Shown here: positions 27,633-40,482 of the stretch, piece by piece
Layout: each line of letters starts with the position of its first letter
How positions within the stretch are numbered: the first letter of the stretch is position 1
NCBI GenBank assembly: GCA_963739335.1
Contig: CAVUAC010000044.1
Location: 62,001-126,000 of the forward strand
Reading direction: 5' to 3'
Origin: UBA9647 sp963739335
GTDB lineage: Bacteria > Bacteroidota > Ignavibacteria > UBA10030
Length of the DNA stretch: 64,000 nucleotides
The notes under the pieces: generated by a model
What the model was told of the DNA's origin: nothing
The model's database searches: none
What the model saw: only the letters and a program-made list of their open reading frames with translations
Position numbers and translations under genes: made by a program

Positions 27633-29195
27633 CTACTTTTTCGGCGTGAGCTTGACGACAGGCAGCATCATTTCCTCCATCGAGATCCCACCGTGCTGGA
27701 AACTGTCGCGATACTGATTGAGGTACTTATGATAATCCGTTGGATAGACGAAATAGTAATCTTCTTTCGCCAGGATGTAGTTTGTTGTCACGCTTGCCCG
27801 CGGCAGTTTGTAGTCCCCAGGATACTTCACGAAGACGGCCTGTCGTTCATCCACCCGGAGGTTGCGACCGAACTTGTACCGCAGATTCGTTGATGCTTCC
27901 CGATCGCCGATGACCTTCGATCCGCGCAGGCAACGAACGCTGCCATGGTCGGAGGTCAGCACGACGGTAACATTTTTCTGTGTCGAGAGCGCTTTGAGCA
28001 TCCCGAACAGCGACGAGTGCTGGAACCACGAACGGGTCAATGACCGATATGCCGCCTCATCCGGTGCAATCTCCTTGAGCAACGGAGAATCCGATCGTCC
28101 GTGAGCGAGCATATCCACAAAGTTGACCACCACCGCCGTCAGTTTGCTCTTGGTGTATGAGAGGATATTCCCTTCGACCTGCCGGCCAAAGTCCGCATCA
28201 AGGATCTTGACGTACTTGGACTCCGGCTTCAGGAATATCTTCTTGCGCTCCAGGAGTTTGTCCAGGAGCTGATGCTCATCACGGTTGCGGCTGTTTTCAT
28301 CGTCTTCACCCGGCGCCCAAATTTCCGGGAAGCGCTGCTCCAGCTCAATAGGAAAAAGGCCGCTGAAAATTGCATTGCGCGAGTACGGCGTGGCAGTAGG
28401 CAAGATGCTGAACTGAAACGACCTCTCGATCGCAAAGTAGTCCGCGAGGAGTTGCTCCATCTCGAGCCACTGGTCGAGCCTCAGACAATCAATGATGAAG
28501 AGAAAAACCGATCTGTTGTTTTCAAGTTCTGGAATCACAAACTGCTCGACAACCTGCGTGGATAACACAGGCCGGTTCTCGGATTGTGAGATCCACCTGG
28601 AGTAGTTTTTCTCGACGTACTTGCCAAATTCCGCGTTGCATTCCCGTTTCTGGTCCAGCAGTGTCTGCCGCAAGCCCAACTCAGGGTGCTCATCAAGCTC
28701 CCTATCCCAGTTCGTGAGCTTCCAGTAGAGTTCATACCATTCGTTGTGATCCATCGGATTCATCAGCGAGAGCGAGATCTGTCGGAATTCATCGGTGTAG
28801 TCTCGCGAAACGTACTCGCTGGCGATCTTCCGCGCCTCAAGGATCTTCTTGCAGGCCATCAGGACCTGGCTGGGATTGACCGGCTTGGTCAAATAGTCGC
28901 TGATCTTGCCACCGATCGCCTCTTCCATAAGGCTTTCTGCTTCATTTTTCGTGACCATCACGATGGGCAGGTTCGCGTTCATATCCTTCATTCTCGAAAG
29001 AGTCTGAAGACCGCCCATCCCCGGCATCATCTCATCAAGAAAAACCAGATCGTAGCCTTTCTCCCGTGTCATCTCGACAGCGTCTTCTCCGTTTGTGGCG
29101 ACATCGACGTTGTACCCTTTTTCCTCCAGGAGACGCACGTGCGCCCTGAGGAGGTCGATTTCATCATCCACCCACAATATCCTTTTTTTCGTCAT
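27633..29195 (-). CDS. porX: PorX-type response regulator with PglZ domain
   Basis: About 520 residues. The N-terminal receiver domain starts KRILWVDDEIDLLRAH and has the phosphoacceptor aspartate in DLVFLDEMMPGMGG, the conserved threonine/serine region VMVTKNEAES and the lysine in DYLTKPVNPS. The C-terminal half is a PglZ/alkaline-phosphatase-like domain (FLFIIDCLRLDQWLEME, ILPTATPYSRNAIFSG, VVNFVDMLAHGR, VTVVLTSDHGSV), with metal-binding D and H residues visible. This architecture is that of PorX, which regulates the type IX secretion system and whose PglZ domain acts as a zinc phosphodiesterase in known members. It lies directly downstream of sprA. I chose ATG 29195 because AAGG lies six bases upstream. 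Confidence 0.9.
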   Translation of the reverse strand: MTKKRILWVDDEIDLLRAHVRLLEEKGYNVDVATNGEDAVEMTREKGYDLVFLDEMMPGMGGLQTLSRMKDMNANLPIVMVTKNEAESLMEEAIGGKISDYLTKPVNPSQVLMACKKILEARKIASEYVSRDYTDEFRQISLSLMNPMDHNEWYELYWKLTNWDRELDEHPELGLRQTLLDQKRECNAEFGKYVEKNYSRWISQSENRPVLSTQVVEQFVIPELENNRSVFLFIIDCLRLDQWLEMEQLLADYFAIERSFQFSILPTATPYSRNAIFSGLFPIELEQRFPEIWAPGEDDENSRNRDEHQLLDKLLERKKIFLKPESKYVKILDADFGRQVEGNILSYTKSKLTAVVVNFVDMLAHGRSDSPLLKEIAPDEAAYRSLTRSWFQHSSLFGMLKALSTQKNVTVVLTSDHGSVRCLRGSKVIGDREASTNLRYKFGRNLRVDERQAVFVKYPGDYKLPRASVTTNYILAKEDYYFVYPTDYHKYLNQYRDSFQHGGISMEEMMLPVVKLTPKK

Positions 29196-29218
29196 TGTCA
29201 TCCTTCTCAAACATACCC

Positions 29219-29224
29219 ATTATA
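29219..29224 (-). promoter_or_regulatory. Possible -10 element upstream of porX
   Basis: A perfect TATAAT lies about 24 bases upstream of the chosen porX start. No acceptable TTGACA-like element is found 16-18 bases further upstream, so this is weak evidence for a promoter separate from sprA. Confidence 0.3.
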
Positions 29225-29421
29225 GCCCTGAGAATCAATCAAGGATCTGCAGAGCCGCTGATTTATCGGGAGCAAACGAAGGGATTTGAATTCAGCCAGA
29301 TCTTGCACGTGTATCCATCGGGCGACCTCCAAGATAGAATGTTCATTGAATCGTCGACAAGAGACTTATGAACAACTGCTACGAGGTCACCTCCGGTAAG
29401 ACTTCTGCTACTGTGTGGACG

Positions 29422-32400
29422 TCAGGGTGTAATAGAGACACGCACGTCAAGACCACCCTCGTTGGTTGTCGAGCCGGGAATGCGAGAGCCGCCTTCGTCA
29501 GGTTTCAGCTTGGTGTACTTGTAGTACACCGAGGCAGTGACTCTCGCACTGAGGGTGTAACGAATGCGAGGTTCAATGGAGGTACGGGAGGAACCTTCCA
29601 TGGGCGTGCCGTCTGGCTTGAAAATGTCCGCGGCCAGGTCGTACACGCGTCGTGAGTTCTTAGAGTAACTGTAGGAGAAACTGATCTCAATATCGTTCGA
29701 TAACGATACGCCGAAGAATGGAAACTCGAATCCCTGGCGTGTATAGTTTGCGCTGATGGTGATATCCGCCAGGTCGGACTGAACAATATTCTGATTGGAC
29801 GGAGTCAGATCATAACTCGTCGACGTGCCGTAACGGAAATTGGCTCCGAAATTTCCCTTTCCGAGCGGCTTGAAGGTGATGTTCACCCCGATCAGCGGTG
29901 CAAAACCGTACGTTACCTGCTGGCTTTCCGTGATCTCTTCTCCAGTCGGTGTAACCCTCCACCGCATCTTGTAACCCGAGGTATATTGGTGATCGAACGT
30001 GACGCGGGTGGCAAAGCTGCTAAAGAGCGGAAGTTTTTCCAGGCCATCCCACCGCACGGTCCAGTTTGGCCGCGGGACCAGATTTCCGAGGAACTTCTTG
30101 CCAAACGGCAGCGCTTCGAGGCCGTTCTCGAATGCATCGGCAATCTTCGCATCATCTGTCCGAATGTCGTTCGGATCATCCCGCGCCGCCACATATTGTT
30201 TCTGCACCTCTTCGATGCTCGTCTTGAGATACTTGAAGAAGGCAAACGACGGGAACGAGAGGAAGGAACGATCAACGTCCCCGCTAACGATCTTGCTGTT
30301 CTCCGTCACAAACCCGAGGCTGTCCGACTGAACCGTTTTGTTGACGTTATAATTCCAGCCAACATTCCAGTTGAGCTCGATACTTGCTCCTTCCCAGAGG
30401 GGTCGATTGGTCCTCATGGTGAGACGGTTGCTCTGCGAATAGACGTCGACGAGATTTCCATTGGGTGCACGCAAGCCCGGAAGTGTGTACCCCGTGATGA
30501 ATGGGAATTTCTTGCTCGCCTTGACGATCACGTCGCCTGACGGATCGGAGGCAAGGCCAAGCTGATACATCAGCGATGGGCCGTACTCAGGAACCGAACT
30601 CTGGAAGAATGGAACCCGGCCAAACACATTGGCGAAGCCTGGCCGGCCAATGACGCCACTATTCTGCGATCTCGTTTGCTGACTGAACGTCAGACTCACC
30701 TTCTCAAAATCGAAGATCGGGGTCTTGAAGAGAATCCTGGAGATGCGGTCGAGCGTCTCCATGAGGTTGAAAGGGCGTTTGACCTTCCCCGTGTCCGCGG
30801 GGGCGTTGGTCGCCGGTGCTGTCCCTGGAGGCTGCTGAGACCAGATCTCGTTCCCGATGGTCTTCAGGTTCAGGTCAAAGGTCCCGCTCAGGTTACCGCC
30901 GGCAGCCGCGTTCTTGCCAAGCTCACCCGCCTGCAAATTGTTTTGCCAATCATACCGGGCCTGATATCGGGCGGAGAGAGCGATGAATTTGTCAAGCTTC
31001 AGAATCGGGGGAACAACCAGCCGGGGATTGAACGAAATTGACTGCCCGTAGCTGAGATCTGTGCCAAAATCGATCAGCTTCGATTTCCCCAACATGTCCG
31101 AAAGCATCTGGGAAAAGGACCGCTGACGCCCAAACTGGTCCGTTTCGAAGTTCAGAAGCGTACTTTGAATATCAAGAGAGTATTCCGTCCCCAGGTTGAT
31201 GAAACCTCCGTCCGTTACCTGCCAGGCAAAGCTCATCGATCGTGTCGCAGCGAAGTTGCGCACAATGGGCTTGGCAATGACCTGATCCCGTGCCTGCTCG
31301 TTGGTTTGACCCCGCGTGAACGTTGTCGAAATACTGAAGTTTCGCGGAGAGTAGAAGATTCTTGAGGTCCTTCCACGGATTGAAGAGGAAGAAATCACGG
31401 AACAGCGAGAACGGCGATATGTAATTCTTGTCGCTGAACTGGAGACCATACGCTATCTTCGCGTTCCACTGCCACTGCTCGAAGGACTCGGTCAACGGGT
31501 TCCTCCGGGTCGACCTCGTGAACGAGTAGGCCAGGGACAGCTTGTTGATCGTCTCGGTAACCAGCCAGGAGTCGATTGGAATATTGAATCTTATGTTGGG
31601 AAGAGCATAAGTTTCGGAAACAGCCATGGTCTCCGTCCGCAACCGAAGACTGTCCGCAGTTCTTTGGGCATCGCCGGCTGAAGCCCCCTGCTCCACCGCG
31701 AAGTCCTTCACGCGCTGAACAGCTTGGTCGACGAGGATATCAGTCCCCGGCATATACTTGGGCTTCGAGATCTGCTCGACGTGCGAGTACGTGAACGCCA
31801 GGTTGGTTCCATTCCAGGCTTGCGGCAGAAATCGTTCAAAATTCACCGTTGCATTCGCCGCCCAGTTACGATCCGTCAAGCGTGTGCCAAATCGATCTTC
31901 CAGCGCGTGGAAGTTCGGATCGCGTTGCGTGACGTTGAGGGAGACGCTCGCGACATCGGCCACCTTGATCGCCGTGTCAAATCGATATGCCCACCCGGGG
32001 GTATTGTCCACATCCGTCAGGCGCAATTCGTTGATCCACACATCGGTAGTGACGACCGAGGAACCTTTGTTTGCAGGATTCTCGACCCCGACAAGGATTT
32101 GTCGGATATTTGTCAGGGTAGGATTGCCGCGAACCTGGTACGTCGCACCTAGCGATCCGCCTGACACGGGGACTCTCTTGCTCAGCTTGGTGAGGCTATC
32201 CTCACCAAGCTGCTTGATTGCAGTAATCTCCGCGAAACTTATGTTGATATCATTTGCATCCCAGCCGGGCTGAATAGGAGCCCGATACTCATAGTAGTTG
32301 AGAGAGTCGGAACCGAATCGAAGGAAGACCGCCAGATCATAGTTTGTCGTGTCAACGTAGTGGATCCTCGTTCCGGGCCGCTCATCCCCGTGAACAAACA

Positions 32401-35400
32401 TCCTCATCGTCCTGTAACTAAAGAGATCGAGCGGCCGGGTCGGGAAACGTTTGAGCGCCTGCCGCGTCTCGCCATCCTTGAGGCCGCTGACAATCAGGTC
32501 AAGCGACTGCTCGTTGAGGAGGATTATCTGATCCGGCTGAGAAGGATCTCGCTGCCGAGGAAGAGACGGAGGTGAATAATAGTCCGGGTTGTCTTCGACG
32601 TTGACGACACTGACGCGGAAGGTGCTGTCGTTCTTGACGAGCTCCTCCCATTGGTTCCCGACAAGGTTGAATTCCGCGATACGGATCAACACCTCATCCT
32701 GGGCCCCAGTGAGCCACAGACGCATGGCCTCAACCGTACCGAAGGAAGGATCACCAATTTTACGTTTGAACTCGTTGAGGGGGATGCGCACCTGGAACCA
32801 TCCATTGTTCCCGCCGCTCACGAATTGGCGAAAATCTTCACTCATCGTATCGAGGGGCACTTCGTATTCAAAGTAGCTGTTTGTCCGATCCAGCACGTTG
32901 TTCCGATTGAGGTCCTCAGTGTCAGGGAATCGACCTACATCGCTTTGAGCGTTTCCTTCGGTGGCATTGATGCCGTCATAATCCTCGGGCATGAGCGATC
33001 CAGCGACCGGTCGCACCCAGTTATCCCCCGATGGATCATTGGAAAACTCCGGGTACTTTCTGACAAAATCGGCAAACTGTGTGCGTTCCTGGTCATCGGT
33101 CAACATGTCGAGACCGACATCTTCGCCCGGACGCAGGATCCCATTCTTGATCTGCTGGCCATCAACGCCATCTTCTGTGTTCATCAAGCCATTCGGGATG
33201 ACGTCTTCACTGATCAATCCAAGATCGATGTTCAGCTTCACCGTCGGCTGCACTTTGTTGAGGTGCACCCAGAGCTCGATGAAGCTGATGTTCTCATCCA
33301 GCAGATTCGTTGCTGTTGATCCGATCAATCGTTGTATCCCGGACCATGCCTTCTGTCTGTTCGCATAGAGCTTGCTTTCCAGGTTCATGGAGTAGTTGTA
33401 CGGCGCCCGCTTGTCTGGCCTGAACCACAGGTTCAGCACCGTTACCTGGTCCTGACCAGCCCGCACGCTCCTGTTGGGCCAGATCTGCGTCATCGACACA
33501 TCACTCGGGAGTACATTGTACCACACGAGCTTGGCTTTGTACTCCATTTTCTCATCGTTCTTGAGCTTCGTGAGGTCATCCAGTGCGGGGATAATGTCGG
33601 GGACGCTTGCATCTCTCCACGCCCCGTAGTTGGTGCCAAGGGGAATCGTTTTCCGGGCACCTTCAAAGTCGTCGATGTAGGCCACGGAAGCGCTGTGATC
33701 GATGGAAATCGGACTCGTCCGCGTGTTCGGGTTGGGCGACATGTATGCAGCCTCGCCCTTGAACGAGATGTTGGAGGTCGCGTTCGTCTGGACGCCAGGC
33801 AGCCAGTTGACCGCTCGCGTTAGGAAATCGAGGTCCACGGTCGTGCCGCCGTCGAAACCGAGTATCGTGTTACTGATAGGCTCTTCACCCAGCCGTACCT
33901 TGTCGCTGAGCGACTGTTGACTGAGGTTCATGACCGTGAAGCCGAGCGCGGTCGTCTTACCAAAGTTAAATTCCCCACGGGCGCCCAGCAGAGACTTCGA
34001 CGCAAGTTGCATGAGATCGTTGGCCTCGTACTGAATCGAAAGATTGGCGCCGGGGACCAGCAACGCCTGATTCCTGATCGTCACTTGTCCCGAAATGTAG
34101 TCGACCGTATAGTCAACGTTGGGCGTGGCCGGATTTCCGTTGACGATGACCTTAACACTTCCTTCCACGATATTGAAGCCAATCTGGTATGTCGATGCGA
34201 CGGAAGACGTGATATTGCCGCGAATAAGGAATTTGTTGTGCGAACTATTCGAGGCACCGTTGAACGTCGTGTCATAGACTTCACTGAAGACGAACGAATC
34301 CGCTTCGGCGATCGCACGCCCTTTCGATAAAAAGTATCGACGTATCCCCTCACGGAATGGTTCCGTCCGTGGGAAGATCAGCTCACCTCGAACTTCATCG
34401 ATCGTTAAGGCCGGGGCGTAGTCGAACTTCCCATCTGGAGGAGAGCCGGGCTGTTCACCGTATCGATCGAGCCCTACGACCTCGATAAGATTGAATGCCC
34501 CGAGAATGTTGTCCTGCGGTTCCTTGCCGGAGACCTCATACAGAATCTCGAGATCGAATCCATCTTTCTTGATGTTGCGCCCACCGAGCGGATAGATGTT
34601 CTTCAGCATCATGCGCCATGCTGTCTTGTATTGCGGGCCGAGCTTCTGCGGGCGCACCAGCTTCATGACAAGCTTCAGCGTCTTGGAGGTATCCCGTGAA
34701 CCGAAATTTCCGACGTTCATAGTGAGCTTTGGATTGATGGTGTCGGGAATCGTGTAGGCCACCGCAATGGCTTGCTCAGGCTGCAGAGACCGTGTCAGCG
34801 AGATATAACCCTCGTAGTCATGGTAGATGTAGTCGGCGTTGGGATCCAGCCGTATGAACCGGCCAACCTCGACTTCGCCCGGCACCATGTCGTAATCTCC
34901 AGCGCGGGCCGCAGGATTCTTCTCGGCGGCCAAGACCCTGTTCTGGTCCATGAACGCAACGACGTCTCTCTCGTTCGGATCCTCGTTCCCGATCCGAGTG
35001 ACCCAAACCTCCATATCGAGGATGTGTTTCGCCTCATTGACCTTCCGGGGTATATAGAGGAACGATGAATCAAACCACGCGATGTAGCTGGTATCGATGA
35101 AGTAGTGATCGAGCGAGTAGTCTGTTGCCCGCTTTTCGAACGGCGTCGGCTTTCCTCCACCGGAGACAGACAGCTGCTTGATTTGCCCCTTCTTTTGTGA
35201 TGCGACGGCCGTGAGCTTGAGCGGTCCGAACTGGAGGCCGGCTTTGATGCCGAACAGCGCCGAACTGCTGGCGATGAACGACGAATTCGTGGTCAGTGAC
35301 ACGTTGCCGGCTTCAACACTCTGCACAATATCATCAGCATATCCCGTATAACGCACTTTGAGTTGGTTCTGGTACTCAAATTGTCGCTGGGTGTTCCAGT

Positions 35401-36293
35401 CCGCATCGATCTTGAGTTTGTCCCCAATTTCTCCTTTGACGTTGACCTGCACTTCCTGATTGAAATCGGGTTCGCTTCGACTCTGGCCCAGCGGATTGTT
35501 CACAAACAGGTCAGACTTCGTGTTGCGGAACGCGCCATGGATATCGACGGAACCATTGATATTGAGCCGTATGATATTTGGTCCAAAGATGCTGAACAGA
35601 GGGTTCTTCGGCACGGGTATTTCGATCTTGGTCACCGACCCGAACAGGTCACCCAGGCCCTTCTTTTTCTCCGACTCCAGCTGATAGGCGTGTGCGAGAT
35701 CCTCCCAGTTCTTCCGGATCAATTGATTCAACCGGAGCCTGCGGTAGTCATCCAGCGAGTAGTCGAGGGGAATGCGTGTATCAGTGCCGGAGAAGACCCG
35801 GCGGACATGGTACAGAAAGCGTGTCGAGTCCAAGGATTGCTGGGTGCGAACGGTAAACGGTTCCGGCAGATAGATTGGATGCGATGGATGCTGCAGGATG
35901 TTGACAATGGGCGCATCACGGCGAACATGGCCGAAAGCCAACCGGGCGCTGGAATCACGCGGCATCGCCCTCAGAGAATCGAGGATGCGGGCGAGGGATG
36001 TGCCTGTGGACACTGTGTCCACAGAGGCGTGTTTTTTCTCCAGAGCACGCGCGGCGCGACAGGCCACCTGTTATGCGCCGTTTCGTCGTGTCCTGAAAGG
36101 CGCTCAGGTCGCTCGCAAGACCCAGGAATTCAGAAGAGCCAACGCCAGGAGAACCCAGGTTGTCTGCAAGGACACCCGGGCGCGATCGACCATGCGCTGG
36201 CTCAGCATAGGAATCGCTCCTAGGGAAAAGTACGGAAATGAGAAAGGCGAGAACGATGAAGAGTCCCGCAGAAACACCCATCAACTTCCGCAT
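29422..36293 (-). CDS. sprA: T9SS outer-membrane translocon SprA/Sov (two frameshifts)
   Basis: Joining three frames gives about 2,290 residues, the normal SprA size. The signal peptide is MRKLMGVSAGLFIVLAFLI at 36293. A break near 36065 follows RRITGGLSRRA, and the main frame resumes ARALEKKHASVDTVS. The N-terminal SprA signatures are visible: FGPNIIRLNINGSVDIHGAF, SEPDFNQEVQVNVKGEIGDK, DADWNTQRQFEYQNQLKV and VQSVEAGNVSLTTNSSFI. A second break near 31348 separates FNPWKDLKNLLL from SPRNFSISTTFTRGQT. The C-terminus has beta-strand repeats ending GGLDVRVSITP. SprA is the giant 36-strand barrel through which T9SS cargo crosses the outer membrane. Its neighbour porX supports the assignment. Confidence 0.92.
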
Positions 36294-36536
36294 GGCTGGA
36301 CCACGTGGCCCCGACGTCTCCGAACTCCGTAACTCGCTACCTTGTCTCACGCCGCTCTACGAGAAGTATCTGTGATCAGAACCGAGAACCAATTCTCGAG
36401 GAATCAATGCACTGGTATGGTAGCGAATTGTTCGATAACGCTCCGGATGTTGATGTGCTCTGCGACCGAAAGAACGTGTGGGAACATAGAAAAAAGGAAC
36501 AACAATAGCAAGACTCTTTTGACACGCGGCACACAC

Positions 36537-39500
36537 TCATTCGTGATCGTGAGAACGTTGAGAGTCCCCATCACGAATAGCTTCGCCGATGTGCTCAAGA
36601 ATCAAGGCCGGTATGTATGGCTTCTGCACAAAGTCGAGAGCTCCCTCATTGACCATTTGTGTTCGCAACTCAGGATCGAAATAGCCGCTGGCAAGGATGC
36701 AACGGACATTTGGGTTCATGGCTTTCATTTGCCTGAACGCTTCCCATCCTCCAAGCTTCGGAAGTCCCATGTCTGACAGAACGATGCTGATCTTGCTATT
36801 GAAACGCCTGTACAGGTCAACAGCCTCCTGACCATCACGCGCAGTCAAGACGTGGTACCCATGTTCCTCCAGCAAGGTCTGGAGAAGATCGAGGAGCATT
36901 TCTTCATCCTCGACAAGAAGAACGGTCTGACCGGCACCGCGTCGAGGTTCAACTCTTGGCACCTGGAGCGCGGCTTCTTCCTCCACCGGACGCACAGGGA
37001 AATAGAGAGAGATTGTTGTGCCGCTTCCGGGCGAACTTTCAACATCGATGAACCCCTGATGACCATTGACAACACCGTAGACTACGGCGAGCCCCAGGCC
37101 AGTCCCCTTCCCCGGCGGTTTCGTGGTGAAGAACGGTTCGAAGATTCTCTCCCGTGTCGCCTCGTCCATCCCGACACCGGTATCGCGAACACGGACGAGC
37201 ACATACCGATCCTCCCGTGCCCCTGGAAAACGCCCACGCAAAAAAGCACCCTCCACGCAACCAGTCTCGATGGTCAACGTTCCACTGACCTTCCCTTCTG
37301 GCTGCTCGGTCATTGCGTCACGTGCATTGATACAGAGATTCAGCATCGCCTGATGCAGTTGTCCCGGGTCAGCCAGAAGCGCCGGCAAATCGTCAGCAAG
37401 TCTGAGATCAAAGCGTATGCCCGGCGGGAACGTTTCCGCGATCAACCTCCAGAAGTCCTGCACCATTTCGTTGACGCGAACAACCTCAAACACACCGCTT
37501 GTTTTCCGCGCGAAGGTAAGCAGTTGCTGAACGAGCCCGGTGCCACGAGCAAGCGCCCTGCTGATGGATTCGACTGTGTGAGTGAACGTCTCTCGCCCGA
37601 CCTCAGGCTGATCGAGCCTGGAGAGGTACCCGATCGCGATGGAAAGGATGTTGTTGAAGTCATGAGCAATTCCCCCTGCAAGGGTGCCGACGGTCTCCAT
37701 CCGTTGCGCGTGCCGGAGCTGTTCTTCCAGCCGCCGTTGGTCGGTGACATCCCGAAGAATACCGCGATAGGCGACAACCTTGCCATCGGGATCTGGTACC
37801 GCTATCGTCGTCTCCAGAACGATCAGCTGGCGGCCATCTTTCGTTTTGGCGATGGTTTGATAGTCTTTGAGATATCCCTCAGCAGCAAGAAGTTGATTGG
37901 CCTTCGCCCGATCTTCTGCGTTGACGTAGATATCCTTTGCAATATCGATGTCGAGCATCTCCTCTTTGCTGGAATAGCCAAAGAGCTCAACCCCTGCCTG
38001 ATTGATGTCGAGGAACCGTCCATCCGGCGTGCTGATGAAAACCACATCCTTTGATTCTTCGAACAGGGTACGGTATTTCTCCTCCGATGCGCGGAGCTGT
38101 TCTTCGGCGCGTATCCGTTGCGTCGCATCGCGAAAGCTCCAGACTCTTCCGACGGTTTTTCCCCCGATCTTCTGGGGCTTCGAGAACCGTTCAACAACCC
38201 TGCCATCCTTGAAGCGGAGAATGTCGAAACTCTCTGCCTCCGGCTGATGGAGGGTACCCTTGACGGTGTACTCAAAGCTGTCGCGGTTCTCGAGTTGGTC
38301 AAGCATGAAGGCAACGATCTTTCTCTCCTCACGCTCAACGATCATCGACTGGGGGATATTCCACATTTCGAGGAATTTTTGATTGTAGTTCAACATCCTT
38401 CCCCGCATGTCTACCACGAGGATGGCGTCCGTGGTCGATTCGAGCGTCGCACGCAGTACGGAGAGCGACTGTTCGAGCTCTTCTTCACCACGCTTTCGGG
38501 CCGTGATGTCCTCCACGATCCGGAGGCCGTAGAGAGCCGTCCCGTCCGCTTCTCGAACAACCGACGTCGTCATCAAACCCCAGATGATGTCTTTTCTGCT
38601 CGTAAGAAACCTCTTTTCCGTACGATAGCTGGCAATCTCACCATTCAAGAGGAGCTGCAAACGCTCGACATCCTTGCCAAGGTCGTCGGGATGTGTAATG
38701 CCATCGATTGTGAGTCTCCTCAATTCGGATTCCGAATACCCCACCATCGCACAAAAGGCAGTATTCACTTTGATGATATCCCCTTCCAGCGACACCAACA
38801 TCATGCCCGACCGGACCTTCCTCGAACACTTTGCGGAACTGTTCAACACTGGTGCGCAGCGTCTGTTCAACCCTCACGCGTTCCGTCTCATCAACGACGA
38901 AGCCCTGGATCTGTACCAACTCTCCCTGCTCGCTGAATTCACCGTTGATGTTTGCCACCACAAACACGGGACTGTTATCCTTTCGTCTCATCACCATCTG
39001 ATAGTTGCTCAGGCGGCGGTGTTCCCGTAACAGGTCGATGAAATTCTCAAAGACGCGTGGACTTTCGTACAGTCGCCCGGCGTCCGAATTCATCACTTCA
39101 AACACTGACGTGTAGCCGAATATTCGGGCAAAGGACGGATTACAGGCAAGGATGCGCCCTTCGGGATTGGAGATGAAGTTACCCGACAAGTCCTCTTCGA
39201 AGAACTGTCGGTAACGCTTCTCGCTGTCGGCGAGGGCCTCGCCGATGATGCGCTGCTCATCTTCAATCTGCTGACGTTCCGTGATATCAATGACAACGCG
39301 ATTGACGCGGTAGAACCCAAACAACAGCAACACCAGGCCGACGATCTGACCGATGTAACCCGCCACAAGGGTCACGAGCGTCGATGAACCGTCCGTTCCT
39401 GTATCAAAAAGAAATCCCGCCCCAAAGAACGACCGGAGGATCAAATCCGTCATGAACAGTGCAAAGCCTGTCCCGATGAGGACCAACGCAGGCAGCAAAA

Positions 39501-39588
39501 TCCCCTTCAAACGCCTGGCGACATAGAAAAAGCCGATGACCGAGAGCATCAAGAGGATGATGCGCGCTATGCCGAGATAGTCCATCAT
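36537..39588 (-). CDS. Multi-PAS hybrid sensor histidine kinase (frameshift near 38805)
   Basis: The joined protein has about 1,016 residues. Three N-terminal hydrophobic segments (GIARIILLMLSVIGFFYVA, then GILLPALVLIGTGFALFM and LVTLVAGYIGQIVGLVLLL) anchor it. Four PAS domains follow, each with phrases such as NPEGRILACNPSFARIFGY and TPDGRFLDINQAGVELFGY. The kinase core has the H-box LAGGIAHDFNNILS, N-box NLCINARDAM, DTGVGMDEATRERIFEPFF and GKGTGLGLAVVYG. A C-terminal receiver has VLLVEDEEMLLD, phosphoacceptor VLSDMGLPK and VQKPYIP. One extra G near 38805 breaks the frame before MMLVSLEGDIIKV. The cognate output protein is not evident. Confidence 0.9.
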
Positions 39589-39671
39589 CGAACTTCGGTC
39601 AGATGATCACGATGGAGAGATTTGAGGATCATGCACGTTGTAGGTGCTCGTTCATCCTGAAGAGAGATTCC

Positions 39672-40316
39672 TCATGGGGAAAGGCGTTCGATTCCCCAGA
39701 CGCCTCCCTCGAGTGTGTACCTGATACGATCGTGAAGCCGATTCTCCCGCCCCTGCCAGAACTCGTATGTGTGCGGCTGCAGTCGAAATCCTCCCCAGAA
39801 CGGTGGCAGAGGGATCTCCTTGTTTGCGTACAGCGACCTCAAATCGGCGACTTTCTGCTCCAGCACATTCCGGCTCGGGATGACCGAACTCTGCTTCGAG
39901 GCCCATGCGCCGAGCTGGCTTTCGAGCGGTCTGATCTTGAAGTAGTCTTCCGACTCATGCCTAGAGGTTTTCTCGATCGTCCCCTCGATGCGCACCTGGC
40001 GTTCAAGCTCCGCCCAGAAGAACAGCAACGCGGCGTTTGGGTTTTGCATCAACTCCGAGGATTTTCTCCCCTCATAGTTGGTGAAGAAGACAAAACCATG
40101 ATTGTCGTATTCCTTCAGCAGGACGACTCGTGCGGACGGCCTGCCATCCGGAGTCGCCGATGCCAGGACCATTGCATTGGGCTCAAGCAGCTGCGCGTTG
40201 ATGGCTTCTTGAAACCATTGAGTGAACTGAACCAATGGATTCAGGTCAACGTCTGACTCGTCAAGAGCGTGGCGTGCGTATTCTTTGCGCAGTTGTGCGA
40301 GGTCATCCATACTCAT
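39672..40316 (-). CDS. pdxH: Pyridoxamine 5'-phosphate oxidase
   Basis: With the start at MSMDDLAQLRKEYARHAL the protein has 214 residues, the usual PdxH length. FMN- and substrate-binding landmarks are present: NAMVLASATPDGRPSARVV, LLKEYDNHGFVFFTNYEGRK, LLFFWAELERQVRIEG, and the C-terminal FWQGRENRLHDRIRY. The enzyme oxidises PNP or PMP to PLP with oxygen as electron acceptor, which implies at least occasional exposure to oxygen. It is transcribed away from lptF. An open frame extends upstream to 40400, but those residues are not family-like. Confidence 0.95.
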   Translation of the reverse strand: MSMDDLAQLRKEYARHALDESDVDLNPLVQFTQWFQEAINAQLLEPNAMVLASATPDGRPSARVVLLKEYDNHGFVFFTNYEGRKSSELMQNPNAALLFFWAELERQVRIEGTIEKTSRHESEDYFKIRPLESQLGAWASKQSSVIPSRNVLEQKVADLRSLYANKEIPLPPFWGGFRLQPHTYEFWQGRENRLHDRIRYTLEGGVWGIERLSP

Positions 40317-40482
40317 AGAGCGACGGACATCCTCTCCCTTCAGGCAAGTGAGCCGACAACATCGTCTTTGTCGGTAAAGATACGCAAAGCCCAGACGCAA
40401 ATCAACAAACCATCGCAGCTGTCACGCCGAAGTCAAGGCTGCTGGCGCTTCGTGTGGACTCTCAGAGGCAATGAAGCATCAC

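Noticed and set aside
36404..36598. Minus-strand 64-codon frame with a hydrophobic stretch between the kinase and sprA
   Set aside because: It overlaps the kinase stop, lacks a ribosome-binding site and is not recognisable; the region is more likely the sprA leader.
36852..38054. Plus-strand open frame opposite the hybrid histidine kinase
   Set aside because: Codons mirror the kinase frame; the product has low-complexity, non-protein-like composition.
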